In this document: piece by piece, positions 1-9,025 of the stretch
Layout: each line of letters opens with the position of its first letter
Position numbering within the stretch: the first letter of the stretch is position 1
From: Sulfurimonadaceae bacterium
GTDB taxonomy: Bacteria > Campylobacterota > Campylobacteria > Campylobacterales > Sulfurimonadaceae
DNA: 46,338 nucleotides
Assembly: GCA_016744905.1 (NCBI GenBank)
Contig: JADGDM010000016.1
Location: forward strand, 1-46,338
Direction: 5' to 3'
Notes under the pieces: model-generated
What the model was told of the DNA's origin: nothing
Seen by the model: only the letters and a program-made list of their open reading frames with translations
Databases searched by the model: none
Position numbers and translations under genes: made by a program

Positions 1-258
1 AAATTAGGTATAAGGTTTTATGATATTTTATTTCCAATGGAATGTTCAGATGAAATAAATGTTGTCATTGAAGACAATCAGCCTAAATACTATATGGTTA
101 GCGTAGGTTTTACATGTCCTGAGATAGAAAAAATCAGTAAAGAAGAGGCATTAGATAGACTTAAAAGTTCTACTCGAATAACAACAGGAAAAATATCCAA
201 CTTTGATGGAGAAAGTATAAAGTATGAAAATAATGAGTATGAATTATGCTTTTTTTAG
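1..258 (+). CDS. Hypothetical protein, C-terminal part (5' end outside window)
   Basis: The frame is open from the first base to the TAG at 256-258, giving at least 85 residues. The first ATG inside the window is at 37, but the codons before it continue in the same frame with no stop, so the gene probably starts upstream. I recognise no family. The visible part is acidic, has no membrane segment and ends in a short hydrophobic tail. It lies just before a decayed BrnT/BrnA pair, so it may belong to the same accessory island. It could also be a complete 73-residue protein starting at 37, but no clear ribosome binding site precedes that ATG. Confidence 0.45.
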   Translation, partial: KLGIRFYDILFPMECSDEINVVIEDNQPKYYMVSVGFTCPEIEKISKEEALDRLKSSTRITTGKISNFDGESIKYENNEYELCFF

Positions 259-337
259 TGGAAAATCCTAACAAAACGCAGGAGAGCAATAGTTATACTC
301 CAAGCATACTAATTTGACATAAAATTAAAATATCATT

Positions 338-551
338 ATGAATACAATAAAATTTGATTGTGATAAAAATAAAGCTAAAAGTAATCTTGTAAAACACAAG
401 GTTTCATTTGAAGAAGCTCAATCAGTTTTTGATGATGAAGAACGTTTTAGTCGTTGTGCATTGCTATAAAGACAAGGATAATATCATCCGTCTTATTTCA
501 GCAAGAAAAGCAACCAAACCTGAATCAAAAATATACAAGGAGCATTTATAA
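338..551 (+). pseudogene. brnT: BrnT-family toxin remnant with internal deletion and frameshift
   Basis: The ATG at 338 opens 43 codons that look like the N-terminus of a BrnT RNase toxin: a KFDCDKNKAKSN start, then the KH.VSFEEAQSVFDD helix typical of the family. The frame stops at 467-469. In another frame, from about 455, the sequence reads VVHCYKDKDNIIRLISARKA, the C-terminal BrnT core with the R..SARKA motif, and ends at TAA 549-551. The middle strands, about 20 residues in intact family members, are missing and the two halves are out of frame. The simplest explanation is one internal deletion whose length is not a multiple of three. The product cannot be an active toxin. Family assignment rests on recalled motifs, not on a search. 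Confidence 0.75.
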
Positions 552-681
552 TGAGAGAAGAATATGATTTTAGTAACTCTGTAACAAACCCTTATGCAAA
601 GCATGTGAAAAAACAAATTTCAATTCTTATTTAACTGAATGTGCACATAAACATGTTAAACCTGAGTTAAAATGGGCATGA
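551..681 (+). pseudogene. brnA: BrnA-family antitoxin remnant with internal deletion and frameshift
   Basis: The start ATG at 551-553 shares its A with the stop codon of the brnT remnant, the coupled toxin-antitoxin arrangement typical of brnTA. The first 27 codons read like a BrnA N-terminus (YDFSNSVTNPYAKHVKKQIS) and stop at 632-634. A second frame then gives YLTECAHKHVKPELKWA and ends at TGA 679-681, which matches the usual BrnA C-terminus. The central ribbon-helix-helix DNA-binding segment is deleted and the two ends are out of frame. So toxin and antitoxin are both dead, each by its own internal deletion. Confidence 0.72.
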
Positions 682-703
682 TTTATAGGCTAATAAAGAA
701 CTC

Positions 704-2497
704 TTAACTCCCATACCGTAGCGCGCTCTGCTGTGCGGTTACAAAATCAAAATAGAGACCTTTTTTCTCCATCAGTGCGCTGGGTGTTCCACGCTCACCG
801 ATGGTGCCATCTTTAAGATAGAGCACTTCATCTGCGTGTTCTATCGTGCTTAATCTATGCGCAATGATTAAAATGGTTTTGTCTTTAAGATAAGTCCTTA
901 GTCCGTTAAACAAAAAGTTTTCAGTGTTGATATCCAGCGCGCTGGTAGACTCATCTAATATGATGATGTTGGCGTTACTCACCAACATGCGCGCTATGGC
1001 AAGGCGTTGACGTTCCCCACCAGAGAGACGGATACCATCTTTACCAATACGTGTCTCTAAACCATCTTCTAACTTTTCAATCACACTTTGAAGCTGTGCA
1101 ATTTCTAAAACTTCATACAGTTTTTCATCCTCTATCTCTTTTCCAAAAGCAAGATTTTGACGTAGCGTGTCATTAAACATTCTAGGTGTTTGTAAAACCA
1201 GAGCGATATTTTCACGCACCACATCCAGCCCAATTTCTTTAATATTTTTATCATCAATAAAAATATCACCCTTTTGCGCCGCATACAGTCCTAAAATCAC
1301 ATGTGCCAGTGTTGTTTTCCCTGAGCCACTATTACCTAGAAGGGCTATTGTTTTCCCTTTTTTCACTTCAAAGTTTAGATTATTTAACACCTGTTTATTT
1401 CCATAAGAGAAACAGAGGTCTTTTACAGTGATAGAGTTGGTGTGTGCGTCTTTAAAAGGATTGTATTTTTTCTCATACTGTGGTTCTTGTTCTAACTCAA
1501 AGATAGCATTAAGACGTTCCAGCGCGCTGGTCGCATTTTGATACGAATAGACCATCGCTAAAAAGTCTTGTAATGGCCCAACCATAAACCAAAGATATCC
1601 CATCACAGCGAACATCTCACCGATACTAAGTGAAGTGAGCAACACCATAATCATTGCCGTCGCACGAATCATTTCAAAGCCAACTAAAAATACAAATGAT
1701 GAAACTTGTGCAGCCGCTTCACTTTTCCATCCAAAACTACTTGAAGCCAGTTTAATAAGCCGTGCATTTTCAATCATTTTACCGATATAACGCTCTTCTT
1801 GATTATACGTTCGTACTTGTACAAAAAGATCCAATGTTTCGCTCAGTGCGTCTTGAAAGGACTCTATTTTAAGATTTTCATCTTTTTTTAGTTTACGTAC
1901 CTTTTTACCAAGAAAAGATGTAAATGCAATCACCGAAGGGTTTAATATAAATAAGATAATCGCCAACTGCCAATTAATCATCACCAATACAAGACCAACA
2001 CCAATCAAGGAGAGAATTGAAACCAAAAACTTAGCAACAGAAACACCAATAAACGTATCTAAAGTATTGATATCTGTGACCAGCTTTGCGCCAACACCCC
2101 CACCACCTAATGCTTCATACTCTCCAACAGAGACGTGTTTCAGATGCTCTAATAATTTAACCCGTAATTTATAAACAATATCTTTAGAAACATGGATAAA
2201 AAGACGCGACTGATAAATATTAAATCCAAAATAAAGAAGACGTAAAAAGATGGTCGTAAAAAAGACCACAATCACATACATATACAACTCATTGGGGATA
2301 TAAAAAGTATTGATCAGGCTAATCAACCAAGCAGGTTTATCTAAAAGAACTTCATCTATTAATACTGGAAAAAGAAGAGGGATAGGAAGTGTTGCTAACA
2401 CAGCAATAAGAGCGATAAATTGCCCATATATTATTTTACTTTTGTAGACTTTTGCGTCTTCAAAAAGAGTTTTAAAACTTATAAGTGGTTTTTTCAA
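704..2497 (-). CDS. ABC exporter, fused membrane and ATPase domains (MsbA-like)
   Basis: This 597-residue half-transporter has an N-terminal type IV exporter membrane domain with about six membrane segments (roughly residues 20-320) and a C-terminal ATPase domain. The ATPase shows Walker A GNSGSGKTT at about 388, a Q-loop near 436, signature LSGGERQR near 491, Walker B IIILDES near 511 and the switch histidine in AHRLS near 547, so it should be catalytically intact and work as a homodimer. The cargo (lipid, drug or peptide) cannot be told from sequence. The start codon is TTG; an in-frame stop lies a short way upstream and no ATG lies between. It lies 44 bases after the response regulator gene on the same strand, with a hairpin between them, so co-transcription is possible but may be attenuated. 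Confidence 0.85.
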   Translation of the reverse strand: MKKPLISFKTLFEDAKVYKSKIIYGQFIALIAVLATLPIPLLFPVLIDEVLLDKPAWLISLINTFYIPNELYMYVIVVFFTTIFLRLLYFGFNIYQSRLFIHVSKDIVYKLRVKLLEHLKHVSVGEYEALGGGGVGAKLVTDINTLDTFIGVSVAKFLVSILSLIGVGLVLVMINWQLAIILFILNPSVIAFTSFLGKKVRKLKKDENLKIESFQDALSETLDLFVQVRTYNQEERYIGKMIENARLIKLASSSFGWKSEAAAQVSSFVFLVGFEMIRATAMIMVLLTSLSIGEMFAVMGYLWFMVGPLQDFLAMVYSYQNATSALERLNAIFELEQEPQYEKKYNPFKDAHTNSITVKDLCFSYGNKQVLNNLNFEVKKGKTIALLGNSGSGKTTLAHVILGLYAAQKGDIFIDDKNIKEIGLDVVRENIALVLQTPRMFNDTLRQNLAFGKEIEDEKLYEVLEIAQLQSVIEKLEDGLETRIGKDGIRLSGGERQRLAIARMLVSNANIIILDESTSALDINTENFLFNGLRTYLKDKTILIIAHRLSTIEHADEVLYLKDGTIGERGTPSALMEKKGLYFDFVTAQQSALRYGS

Positions 2498-2514
2498 GGT
2501 TTTTCTTAGCGTTG

Positions 2515-2540
2515 GTTTTTTAGCATATTAGCCAAAAAAC
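2515..2540. terminator. A/T-armed hairpin between response regulator and ABC exporter genes
   Basis: The arms GTTTTTTAGC and GCCAAAAAAC are complementary except at one position and enclose a 6-base loop. The A and T arms make it look like a bidirectional intrinsic terminator. It lies just past the stop of the response regulator gene and shortly before the TTG start of the ABC exporter, so it may attenuate read-through. Confidence 0.4.
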
Positions 2541-2541
2541 A

Positions 2542-3216
2542 CTAATGTATAGCGTACCCTACTCCACGTAATGTTTTTATATAATCTTTATCTTTAAAAG
2601 GATCTATTTTTTCCTTAAGACGGTTAACCGCAACATTAACAGTACGGCCTTGGTATTCATCTTCTTTGCCCCAAACTTTTTTAAGTAAGAAGTCACGCTT
2701 CAGTACGCTACCTTGATTTTCAATAAGGATTTTTATTAGTTCAAATTCTAACTTTGTGAGCTCGACGACATGCCCATCGACCTTAACTTCACGTGACTTT
2801 AGATCTAGTTCAATATCTCTATAACTCAAACTCTCAACCAACTGTGTCTGTTGAGAACGTCGAAGTACCGCTTTAATGCGTAAAAGAAGTTCACTAAACT
2901 CAAAAGGTTTGGTAATATAATCATCCCCTCCAGCGATAAAGCCCTCTTCTATTTGATGTTGTGCATCTTTTGCAGATATAAAGATAACAGGAACATCCAT
3001 GCCCTTATCTCTAAGCATAGCGATGAACTCACTGCCTTCAATATCGGGTAAGTTTCTATCCATTAAAATCAGATCTATCTTCTCTTCTTTAAGTGCTTGA
3101 CGTACATTTTTAGTTTGTAAAAAGCCCAGTGTATCAAAGCCCTCTTTTTCTAATCTATATTCCATTAATTCTAAAAGGTCTTTATCGTCTTCTACGATTA
3201 ATATCTGTGTATTCAT
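2542..3216 (-). CDS. OmpR/PhoB-family response regulator
   Basis: The 224-residue protein has a receiver domain (about 1-115) with the acidic pair D10/D11, phosphoacceptor D53 in LILMDRNLPD and conserved K103 in ITKPFE. A winged-helix DNA-binding domain follows (about 125-224) and contains RTVNVAVNRLKEKI and TLRGVGYAIH. The ATG is preceded by AAGGTG. No kinase gene is adjacent; the only kinase in the window is at 13940-15760. It is divergent from the beta-helix lipoprotein gene, and the 11-bp GTAAC array lies in the spacer between them. OmpR-family proteins bind tandem repeats of this period, so this is the leading candidate for the regulator of the three arrays and possibly of its own gene. 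PhoB-like function is inference. Confidence 0.88.
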   Translation of the reverse strand: MNTQILIVEDDKDLLELMEYRLEKEGFDTLGFLQTKNVRQALKEEKIDLILMDRNLPDIEGSEFIAMLRDKGMDVPVIFISAKDAQHQIEEGFIAGGDDYITKPFEFSELLLRIKAVLRRSQQTQLVESLSYRDIELDLKSREVKVDGHVVELTKLEFELIKILIENQGSVLKRDFLLKKVWGKEDEYQGRTVNVAVNRLKEKIDPFKDKDYIKTLRGVGYAIH

Positions 3217-3270
3217 CTTGCACCTTGAAATTTATATGTTGAAATAATAAACATATAATATTTCAAAAGG

Positions 3271-3335
3271 GTTACATCAACATTACAAAGATGTAACCTT
3301 AGTGAAATTTACTCGTAACAAAATATTTTTATAAT
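3271..3335 (+). promoter_or_regulatory. Phased 11-bp GTAAC array and -10 box, promoter of beta-helix lipoprotein
   Basis: Pentamers GTTAC (3271), ATTAC (3282), GTAAC (3293), a degenerate GAAAT (3304) and GTAAC (3315) follow one another at exactly 11 bp. A perfect TATAAT occupies 3330-3335, starting 15 bp after the start of the last unit. The array covers the place of a -35 box, as expected for an activator-dependent promoter of the PhoB type. The spacing matches the arrays at 5652 and 15805. Confidence 0.82.
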
Positions 3336-3364
3336 TCGACCAACATAACCCAAGGACATTAAAA

Positions 3365-5575
3365 ATGACAATGAACAAAAACTTAGTAAAAACTTTAGCT
3401 CTTAGCGCAGTAACTGCAACTCTTTTATCATTCTCTGGATGTGGTGAAGAAGATACTTCATCTGGACCAAGTACAGGTGGTGGTGGTACATCATTACCAT
3501 CAGATAGTAATACAGTACTTCGTGGTGACATCACTTCAGATATGACATTAACAGCGGATAAGAAATATACACTTGCTGGTAATAAAATCAAAATCAAAAA
3601 TGGTGCAACACTGACTATCGAAGCGGGAACTAAGATTTATGGTGAGTCTCAAGCTTACCTTATTGTTACTAAAGGTTCTAAAATCATGGCAGAGGGAACA
3701 GTAGCCAGTCCTATTATTTTTGACTCAATCGCTTCACAAAATGGTGACGAAGCAAAAGCTGGACAATGGGGTGGAGTAACTGTTCTTGGTTCTGCTCAAG
3801 TAAATGAAGCAAACCTTTTTTACGAAGTTGATGAAGCAGATGCTGATTTTGCTTATGGTTCTACAGCAACAACAGGAAACAGTGAAAATAGTGGTGTTCT
3901 TAAATATGTTAACATCTTAAACTCTGGTTACGCAGTAGCAACAGATAAAGAGGTTAATGGACTAAGTCTTTGTGGTATCGGTTCAGGAACAACTGTAGAA
4001 AATATCAATATCGTTAACTCTAAAGATGATGGTATCGAAATCTGGGGTGGAACAGTAAATCTTAAAGACATCTCTATTATTGGTGCGGAAGATGACTCTT
4101 TTGACATTGACAATGGTTATACAGGTACGGTAACAAACCTATATGTAGAACAAACTACTCCAGGTGCTGCTTTAGTAGAGATGACAAATTCAGGGGACGC
4201 TTCAATTGTTAGAACCAATGTAACTATCAATGGTTTCACACTAAAAGCATCTGAAAACCAAAAGAAAGAAGGCGGTTTATACTTCAAAGATCAAGATGTA
4301 ACAGGTACTTTTACAAATGGTACAGTTGATATGTCTAAATCAGTAGCTGCTGATGGCGCACTACACAATAGAAAAGGTGTATTTACTTCTCCTGTATTTA
4401 CGGGTCTTACTGTGACTAAAAGTGCTACAGTAACAGTGCGTGCTACAGGTGGTGCGGATGATATCGGTGGAGCAGGTGTAGCGACACTAAACACTGCTTT
4501 TGATGCAGATCCATCAAACTCAGAAACAACTGGTCTTCCAGCACCTACAAAGGCACAAACACTTCAAGGTGATATCACTGCAGATATGACACTAACTCAA
4601 GATACAATCTGGACACTAGCAGGAAACAAGGTAAAAGTTAAAAACAACGCTGTTTTAACTATCGAAGCTGGAACTAAAATTTATGGTGAGTCTCAAGCTT
4701 ACTTAATCATCACTAAAGGTTCACAAATCATTGCAAATGGTACATCTCAAGATCCTATCGTTTTCAACTCAGTAGCCGCACAAAATGGTGACGCACCACA
4801 AGCGGGTCAATGGGGTGGAGTAACCGTTCTTGGTTCTGCTCAAGTAAATGAAGAAAATCTTTTTTACGAAGTTGATGAAGCGGACGCTGACTTTGCTTAT
4901 GGTTCAACAGGAACAGGTGGAAATACTGAGAGTAGTGGTAGTCTTAAATATGTAAAAATTTACAACTCAGGTTACGCAGTTGCACCAGATAAAGAGGTAA
5001 ATGGACTAAGCCTTTGTGGTATCGGTTCAGGCACAACAGTTGAAAATATCAGTATCGTTAACTCTAAAGATGATGGTGTTGAGATCTGGGGTGGAACAGT
5101 AAATCTTAAAGACATCTCTATCATTGGTGCAGAAGATGACTCTTTTGATATCGATAACGGATACACTGGTACAGTGACAAACCTTTATGTTCAACAAACT
5201 ACACCAGGTGCTGCTTTGGTTGAGATGACAAACTCTGGCGACGCAGCTATTGTTAGAACAGATGTAACGATCAATGGTTTCACACTAATCGCTTCTGAAA
5301 ATCAGAAGAAAGAAGGTGGTTTATACTTTAAAGATGCCGATGTTACGGGTACATTTACAAACGGAACTATCGATATGACTAAATCAGTTGCAGCTGATGG
5401 TGCCTTACACAATAGAAAAGGTGTCTATGATTCTCCAGTATTTACAGGTTTATCTATTACAAAAAGTGCAACGGTTACTGACCTTTCAACAGGTGGTGCA
5501 GATGACATTGGTGGAGCAGGTGTAACTATTCTTGACGCTGCTTTCGCTGCAGATGTAAGCAACGAAGTACAATAA
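3365..5575 (+). CDS. Secreted lipoprotein with two tandem beta-helix domains
   Basis: The 736-residue protein starts at the ATG with AAGGA 8 bases upstream. A signal peptide ends in a lipobox-like FSGC (C26), so it is probably a lipoprotein, followed by a Ser/Gly-rich linker. Two copies of a domain of about 348 residues follow, starting near residues 52 and 400. Each holds GDIT..MTL, LTIEAGTKIYGESQAYLI, QWGGVTVLG, NGLSLCGIGSGTTVE, DDG.EIWGGTVN and EDDSFDIDNGYTG. These short beta-rich repeats are typical of right-handed beta-helix surface proteins often encoded next to TonB receptors; I recall the pairing, but the molecular role is not established. The two copies are also closely alike in DNA. 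Each keeps one Cys (LSLCGIG). It is probably an outer-membrane or surface partner of the receptor encoded next. Confidence 0.75.
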   Translation: MTMNKNLVKTLALSAVTATLLSFSGCGEEDTSSGPSTGGGGTSLPSDSNTVLRGDITSDMTLTADKKYTLAGNKIKIKNGATLTIEAGTKIYGESQAYLIVTKGSKIMAEGTVASPIIFDSIASQNGDEAKAGQWGGVTVLGSAQVNEANLFYEVDEADADFAYGSTATTGNSENSGVLKYVNILNSGYAVATDKEVNGLSLCGIGSGTTVENINIVNSKDDGIEIWGGTVNLKDISIIGAEDDSFDIDNGYTGTVTNLYVEQTTPGAALVEMTNSGDASIVRTNVTINGFTLKASENQKKEGGLYFKDQDVTGTFTNGTVDMSKSVAADGALHNRKGVFTSPVFTGLTVTKSATVTVRATGGADDIGGAGVATLNTAFDADPSNSETTGLPAPTKAQTLQGDITADMTLTQDTIWTLAGNKVKVKNNAVLTIEAGTKIYGESQAYLIITKGSQIIANGTSQDPIVFNSVAAQNGDAPQAGQWGGVTVLGSAQVNEENLFYEVDEADADFAYGSTGTGGNTESSGSLKYVKIYNSGYAVAPDKEVNGLSLCGIGSGTTVENISIVNSKDDGVEIWGGTVNLKDISIIGAEDDSFDIDNGYTGTVTNLYVQQTTPGAALVEMTNSGDAAIVRTDVTINGFTLIASENQKKEGGLYFKDADVTGTFTNGTIDMTKSVAADGALHNRKGVYDSPVFTGLSITKSATVTDLSTGGADDIGGAGVTILDAAFAADVSNEVQ
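3518..4561 (+). repeat. Internal duplication, copy 1 of the beta-helix domain
   Basis: This segment encodes residues 52-399 of the lipoprotein. It aligns without shift to the segment starting at 4562 (offset 1044 bases, 348 codons) through its first half. The longest near-identical stretches are around TGGGGTGGAGTAAC, the LFYEVDEADADFAYGS block and the SKDDG.EIWGGTVNLKDISI block. It arose by an in-frame tandem duplication. Confidence 0.85.
4562..5572 (+). repeat. Internal duplication, copy 2 of the beta-helix domain
   Basis: This is the second copy of the duplicated unit, residues 400-736. It is slightly shorter than copy 1 and ends with the protein. Most differences from copy 1 are synonymous or conservative, which points to purifying selection on both copies or to occasional gene conversion. 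Confidence 0.85.
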
Positions 5576-5587
5576 TTTAAATCTTCT

Positions 5588-5616
5588 TTGAGATAGAGCG
5601 CCCTGCTCTATCTCAA
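5588..5616 (+). terminator. Strong hairpin downstream of beta-helix lipoprotein gene
   Basis: A perfect 12-bp stem (arms TTGAGATAGAGC and GCTCTATCTCAA) with a 5-base loop lies 13 bases after the stop codon. No T-run follows directly, so it may act as a weak terminator or as an mRNA 3'-end stabiliser that separates expression of the lipoprotein from the receptor. Confidence 0.55.
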
Positions 5617-5651
5617 CTCCTCAAAGACTCATCCCTTAATTTTTTACAATT

Positions 5652-5705
5652 GTAACCATAATGTTACATTCAAGTAACGTATATGTAACCCCTATCTTCT
5701 AAAAT
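5652..5705 (+). promoter_or_regulatory. Phased 11-bp GTAAC array and -10 box, promoter of TonB receptor
   Basis: Four units, GTAAC (5652), GTTAC (5663), GTAAC (5674) and GTAAC (5685), lie exactly 11 bp apart. TAAAAT at 5700-5705 starts 15 bp after the start of the last unit, the same spacing as at 3271 and 15805. This array is nearly identical in sequence to the one at 15805. Confidence 0.85.
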
Positions 5706-5733
5706 TCACCCAACTAAAAACTCTAGGATTTCT

Positions 5734-8700
5734 ATGTCTATTTTTAAAGTACTTTTACTCATTACTCTCTTAAAACTCTCACTCTTTGCTATGGATACGG
5801 GTGAATTTTCTTTTCTTCTTATTAAAGATGGAAAGCCCCTTGCCAATCAAGAAGCCATCATCTACAAACAAGAGAATATGGTACAGATTTATCGCCCTGC
5901 GGAGTACAACAAACGAGCAGAGTTTAAAACAGATTCAGATGGGTCGATCTACACTGTTCTCCCTATTGGAAATTACCAGATTCAAATTGTTGCAAAAGAA
6001 AATGGTAAGCCACTTGCTTTTGCTAAAAAGAATTTTGTCATTGCTAAAGATAAAGAGTCACAGTTGATTATGTCACTTAATGCAGACAATACTCTGGCTT
6101 ATGTTGATGCTGAACAACCGACAGTGGAGATAGTCGCAGAGACCAATACAACAGAAGTTAAAAAAATAGAAAATGGTTCTGTTCAAATCACATTAAGTTC
6201 TTCAGAAGATGAGAGTTTTATTAAAGATGCCCGTGTTTTTGTTAAAGGTTTAAGTATTGATATAAAAACAGATGCTAAAGGAAATGCGGTACTGACTATT
6301 CCTCAAGGGGAGCAGACACTGTCTATCATTCATGCCAATTACAGTGCACAGACAGTAAAAGTAACGGTTATGGCCAATGAAAGCATCATGAAGATGATCC
6401 AACTCTCACCAGCATCTCTAGAGATGGAAGAGTTTGTTGTTTTAGCCCCTCAAGTAGAGGGTTCAGTAGCGGCATTAACAGCGGAGAAGAAAAATGGCAG
6501 TGCCATTGCTGAAGTTCTAGGTTCAGAGCAGATGTCTAAAAAAGGAGACTCTAATGCCGCCGCTGCACTAAAGCGTGTTGCAGGTATCACCTTGGTTGAT
6601 GGAAAAAACATCTATGTTCGTGGTTTGGGTGAGCGTTATTCCAATGTTGAGTTAAACTCTATGCACCTCCCCTCGCCTAATCCAACAAAACGTGTTGTCC
6701 CTTTAGACATTTTTCCATCAAGTGTTATTGGGAGTTTAAAGGTTCAAAAATCATTCTCAGCAGACATTCCAGGAAACTTCGCCGGTGGATATATCGATAT
6801 CCGTACTAAAGAAGATGTAAATGAAGACTACATAAAAGTATCCCTAGCGGTAAAAGCACACTCTAGCGCACTAGATGGGACACAAGGTAATTATTACACA
6901 GGTGGAGACTTAGATTGGACAGGATATGATACTGGACGTGCGATGCCTGCCTATCTTTTAAAATTTGCAGAAGTTAAAGAAGGTGAAAAGCCCCCCTCAT
7001 TCGATCCTTATGCAACAGATAAAGATGGACAACGAATCTACTCAAAAGATGACTTGGTTGCCATGACAAAAGACATTGTCAACCGTAAATATGACACCCA
7101 TCAAGACAATGTTCCTGTTGGATTTAAGGGTGCATTAGAATTTGCTAAACGTATCAATATTGATGATGACAACCAGTTTGGAATTTTAATGAACTACACG
7201 TATGATCAATCACATAAAAGTGTAGAAGAAGAGTATTATAGATATGGAATTGATGGTGCAGGTGTTATTGATGATTTTGCACAAAATCAAGGTATCAACA
7301 CCAAAACTTCATCAACCTATAAACAAGGTGGGATGATCAATCTTAACTATAAATTTGCAGATATTTTTAAAATCAAATACACTTCTATGTATCTTCATAC
7401 AACGGTTGAAAGTACCCGTATTACAGATGGAACATTGGGTTCAAACAGTGATATGCAAAAGTACTACTCACTTGATTGGGAAGAGCGAACACTATTTATC
7501 AATCAAATTAGTGGTAAGTACAAGTTTGATCTTTTAACTGAAAACAATCTCGATTTTGGTGCACAGTACTCTATGGCAAATATGTACCAACCCAACAACT
7601 TAAAATACACCTACATTGACAATACAAGAGCAGGAGATAACTACGAACTCCAGACCCAGTCAACACAAAATCTTATTAACCATAATATGAGTTCAGATGA
7701 TAATGTCTTAGGGGGATATGTTAAAAATGCCTCAGACATCGAACTCTTTAGCGATAAAGACAAATTTGAATTTGGTGCCTCATTAACATCTAAAACTCGT
7801 GAATCACGTTCAAATAAATTTTTCTTAGACAGTATCAATCAGAGTATTCCACTGAATGATCTTTATCAAAATCCAGATGCTATCTTAGATGAGCATGTCA
7901 CAAATTCCAATGAGAGTTATAACAATATGGGGCTTTTAGTTAAAACCCTCTTTGCCCCTTCTGATTATTATGATGCGGATATGATTCAAAGTGCCTTTTA
8001 TATTAAAACAACACTCAATCCTACAGAGTATTTCGACTTTGGTGTGGGACTACGTAAGTCATACTTGGTACAAACCCTTCATGAATATGCAACAGAAGCA
8101 TCCACTGGTCTGGTACAGATCAATGATAATGAACTGGTAGTAGATAAGTATCTTCCAAATGTAGATGCAAGAATTAAATTTACTGATATGGATCAGCTTC
8201 GTTTCTCATTTTCTCAGTCATACATCTATCCTGACTTTAGAGAGTTCTCAAGTTCAGGTTATTTTCATCCAGATGAAGTAGCTACCGTTGTAGGTAATCC
8301 AAACCTTGTATCAACTGATATCACCAACTATGACCTAAGATTTGAGCACTACTTTTCTCCAACGGAGAGTATCTCAGGCGCTGTATTTTATAAAAACTTA
8401 GACAACCCTATTGAAGATGTTTCACGACCAACAACATCCCTGCCAATCTACTCGTATGAAAATACTGAAAATGCAGTTTTAATGGGTCTAGAGTTAGATG
8501 CTTATAAAAACTTAGAGTTTTTAAGTGACATCATGGAGTACTACTACGTCTCTGGAAACTTCTCTTACACCCATTCTGATGTGACACTTAGCCAAGAACA
8601 AGAGAGTCGTTTTACCTCAAACCATAGAACACTTCAAGGTCTTTCTCCTTTTGTGCTCAATGCTTCAGTAGGATACGATAACACAGAAGGTCGTTCAATT

Positions 8701-8961
8701 AACCTTTCATACAACCTAATGTCTGAGCGATTGCGGAAGGTGGGTCTAAAAAATGGTGCACAAGAGTATCCTGATCAGTATGAAATTCCTGCTGCGCAGT
8801 TAGACTTTACCTACCAAGAAAAATTGACGGATATGATGGCACTAAAACTTAAAGCTAGAAACTTACTTGATGGTGAAATCATCTGGAAAGAGGGAGAGAA
8901 TGTGACAAAACGATACCAATTGGGTCGAACTATTGAAGTCTCTATGAGTTTTAAGTATTAA
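5734..8961 (+). CDS. TonB-dependent outer-membrane receptor with two N-terminal regulatory-like domains
   Basis: The 1075-residue protein has a signal peptide (about 1-19), then two carboxypeptidase-regulatory-like beta-sandwiches (about 26-115 and 148-225), a likely TonB box EEFVVL (232-237), a plug domain (about 240-365) with the IYVRGLGERY and PSPNPTKRVVPLDIFP motifs, and a 22-strand-type barrel. It ends on Tyr, as outer-membrane barrels do. It actively imports a ligand across the outer membrane using TonB-ExbBD energy. The substrate is unknown. Its own phased array shows that it can be switched on separately from the lipoprotein gene upstream. The TonB operon at 15889 carries an almost identical array, so it is the likely energiser. 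No haem or siderophore signature was recognised. Confidence 0.88.
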   Translation: MSIFKVLLLITLLKLSLFAMDTGEFSFLLIKDGKPLANQEAIIYKQENMVQIYRPAEYNKRAEFKTDSDGSIYTVLPIGNYQIQIVAKENGKPLAFAKKNFVIAKDKESQLIMSLNADNTLAYVDAEQPTVEIVAETNTTEVKKIENGSVQITLSSSEDESFIKDARVFVKGLSIDIKTDAKGNAVLTIPQGEQTLSIIHANYSAQTVKVTVMANESIMKMIQLSPASLEMEEFVVLAPQVEGSVAALTAEKKNGSAIAEVLGSEQMSKKGDSNAAAALKRVAGITLVDGKNIYVRGLGERYSNVELNSMHLPSPNPTKRVVPLDIFPSSVIGSLKVQKSFSADIPGNFAGGYIDIRTKEDVNEDYIKVSLAVKAHSSALDGTQGNYYTGGDLDWTGYDTGRAMPAYLLKFAEVKEGEKPPSFDPYATDKDGQRIYSKDDLVAMTKDIVNRKYDTHQDNVPVGFKGALEFAKRINIDDDNQFGILMNYTYDQSHKSVEEEYYRYGIDGAGVIDDFAQNQGINTKTSSTYKQGGMINLNYKFADIFKIKYTSMYLHTTVESTRITDGTLGSNSDMQKYYSLDWEERTLFINQISGKYKFDLLTENNLDFGAQYSMANMYQPNNLKYTYIDNTRAGDNYELQTQSTQNLINHNMSSDDNVLGGYVKNASDIELFSDKDKFEFGASLTSKTRESRSNKFFLDSINQSIPLNDLYQNPDAILDEHVTNSNESYNNMGLLVKTLFAPSDYYDADMIQSAFYIKTTLNPTEYFDFGVGLRKSYLVQTLHEYATEASTGLVQINDNELVVDKYLPNVDARIKFTDMDQLRFSFSQSYIYPDFREFSSSGYFHPDEVATVVGNPNLVSTDITNYDLRFEHYFSPTESISGAVFYKNLDNPIEDVSRPTTSLPIYSYENTENAVLMGLELDAYKNLEFLSDIMEYYYVSGNFSYTHSDVTLSQEQESRFTSNHRTLQGLSPFVLNASVGYDNTEGRSINLSYNLMSERLRKVGLKNGAQEYPDQYEIPAAQLDFTYQEKLTDMMALKLKARNLLDGEIIWKEGENVTKRYQLGRTIEVSMSFKY

Positions 8962-9025
8962 TTTGAATGCCAAGTCATTTCATTTATTCATTTATAGTAT
9001 TATTTTATAAAACAAAGGTCATATC

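Noticed and set aside
934-945. CCAGCGCGCTGG palindromes as operators of single genes
   Set aside because: They occur inside coding regions throughout the window, so a gene-specific operator role is unlikely; reported instead as a genome-wide word.
3928-5166. Pairs of near-identical minus-strand open frames (3928-4113, 4972-5166) inside the beta-helix gene
   Set aside because: They are mirror images of the duplicated domain and not separate genes.
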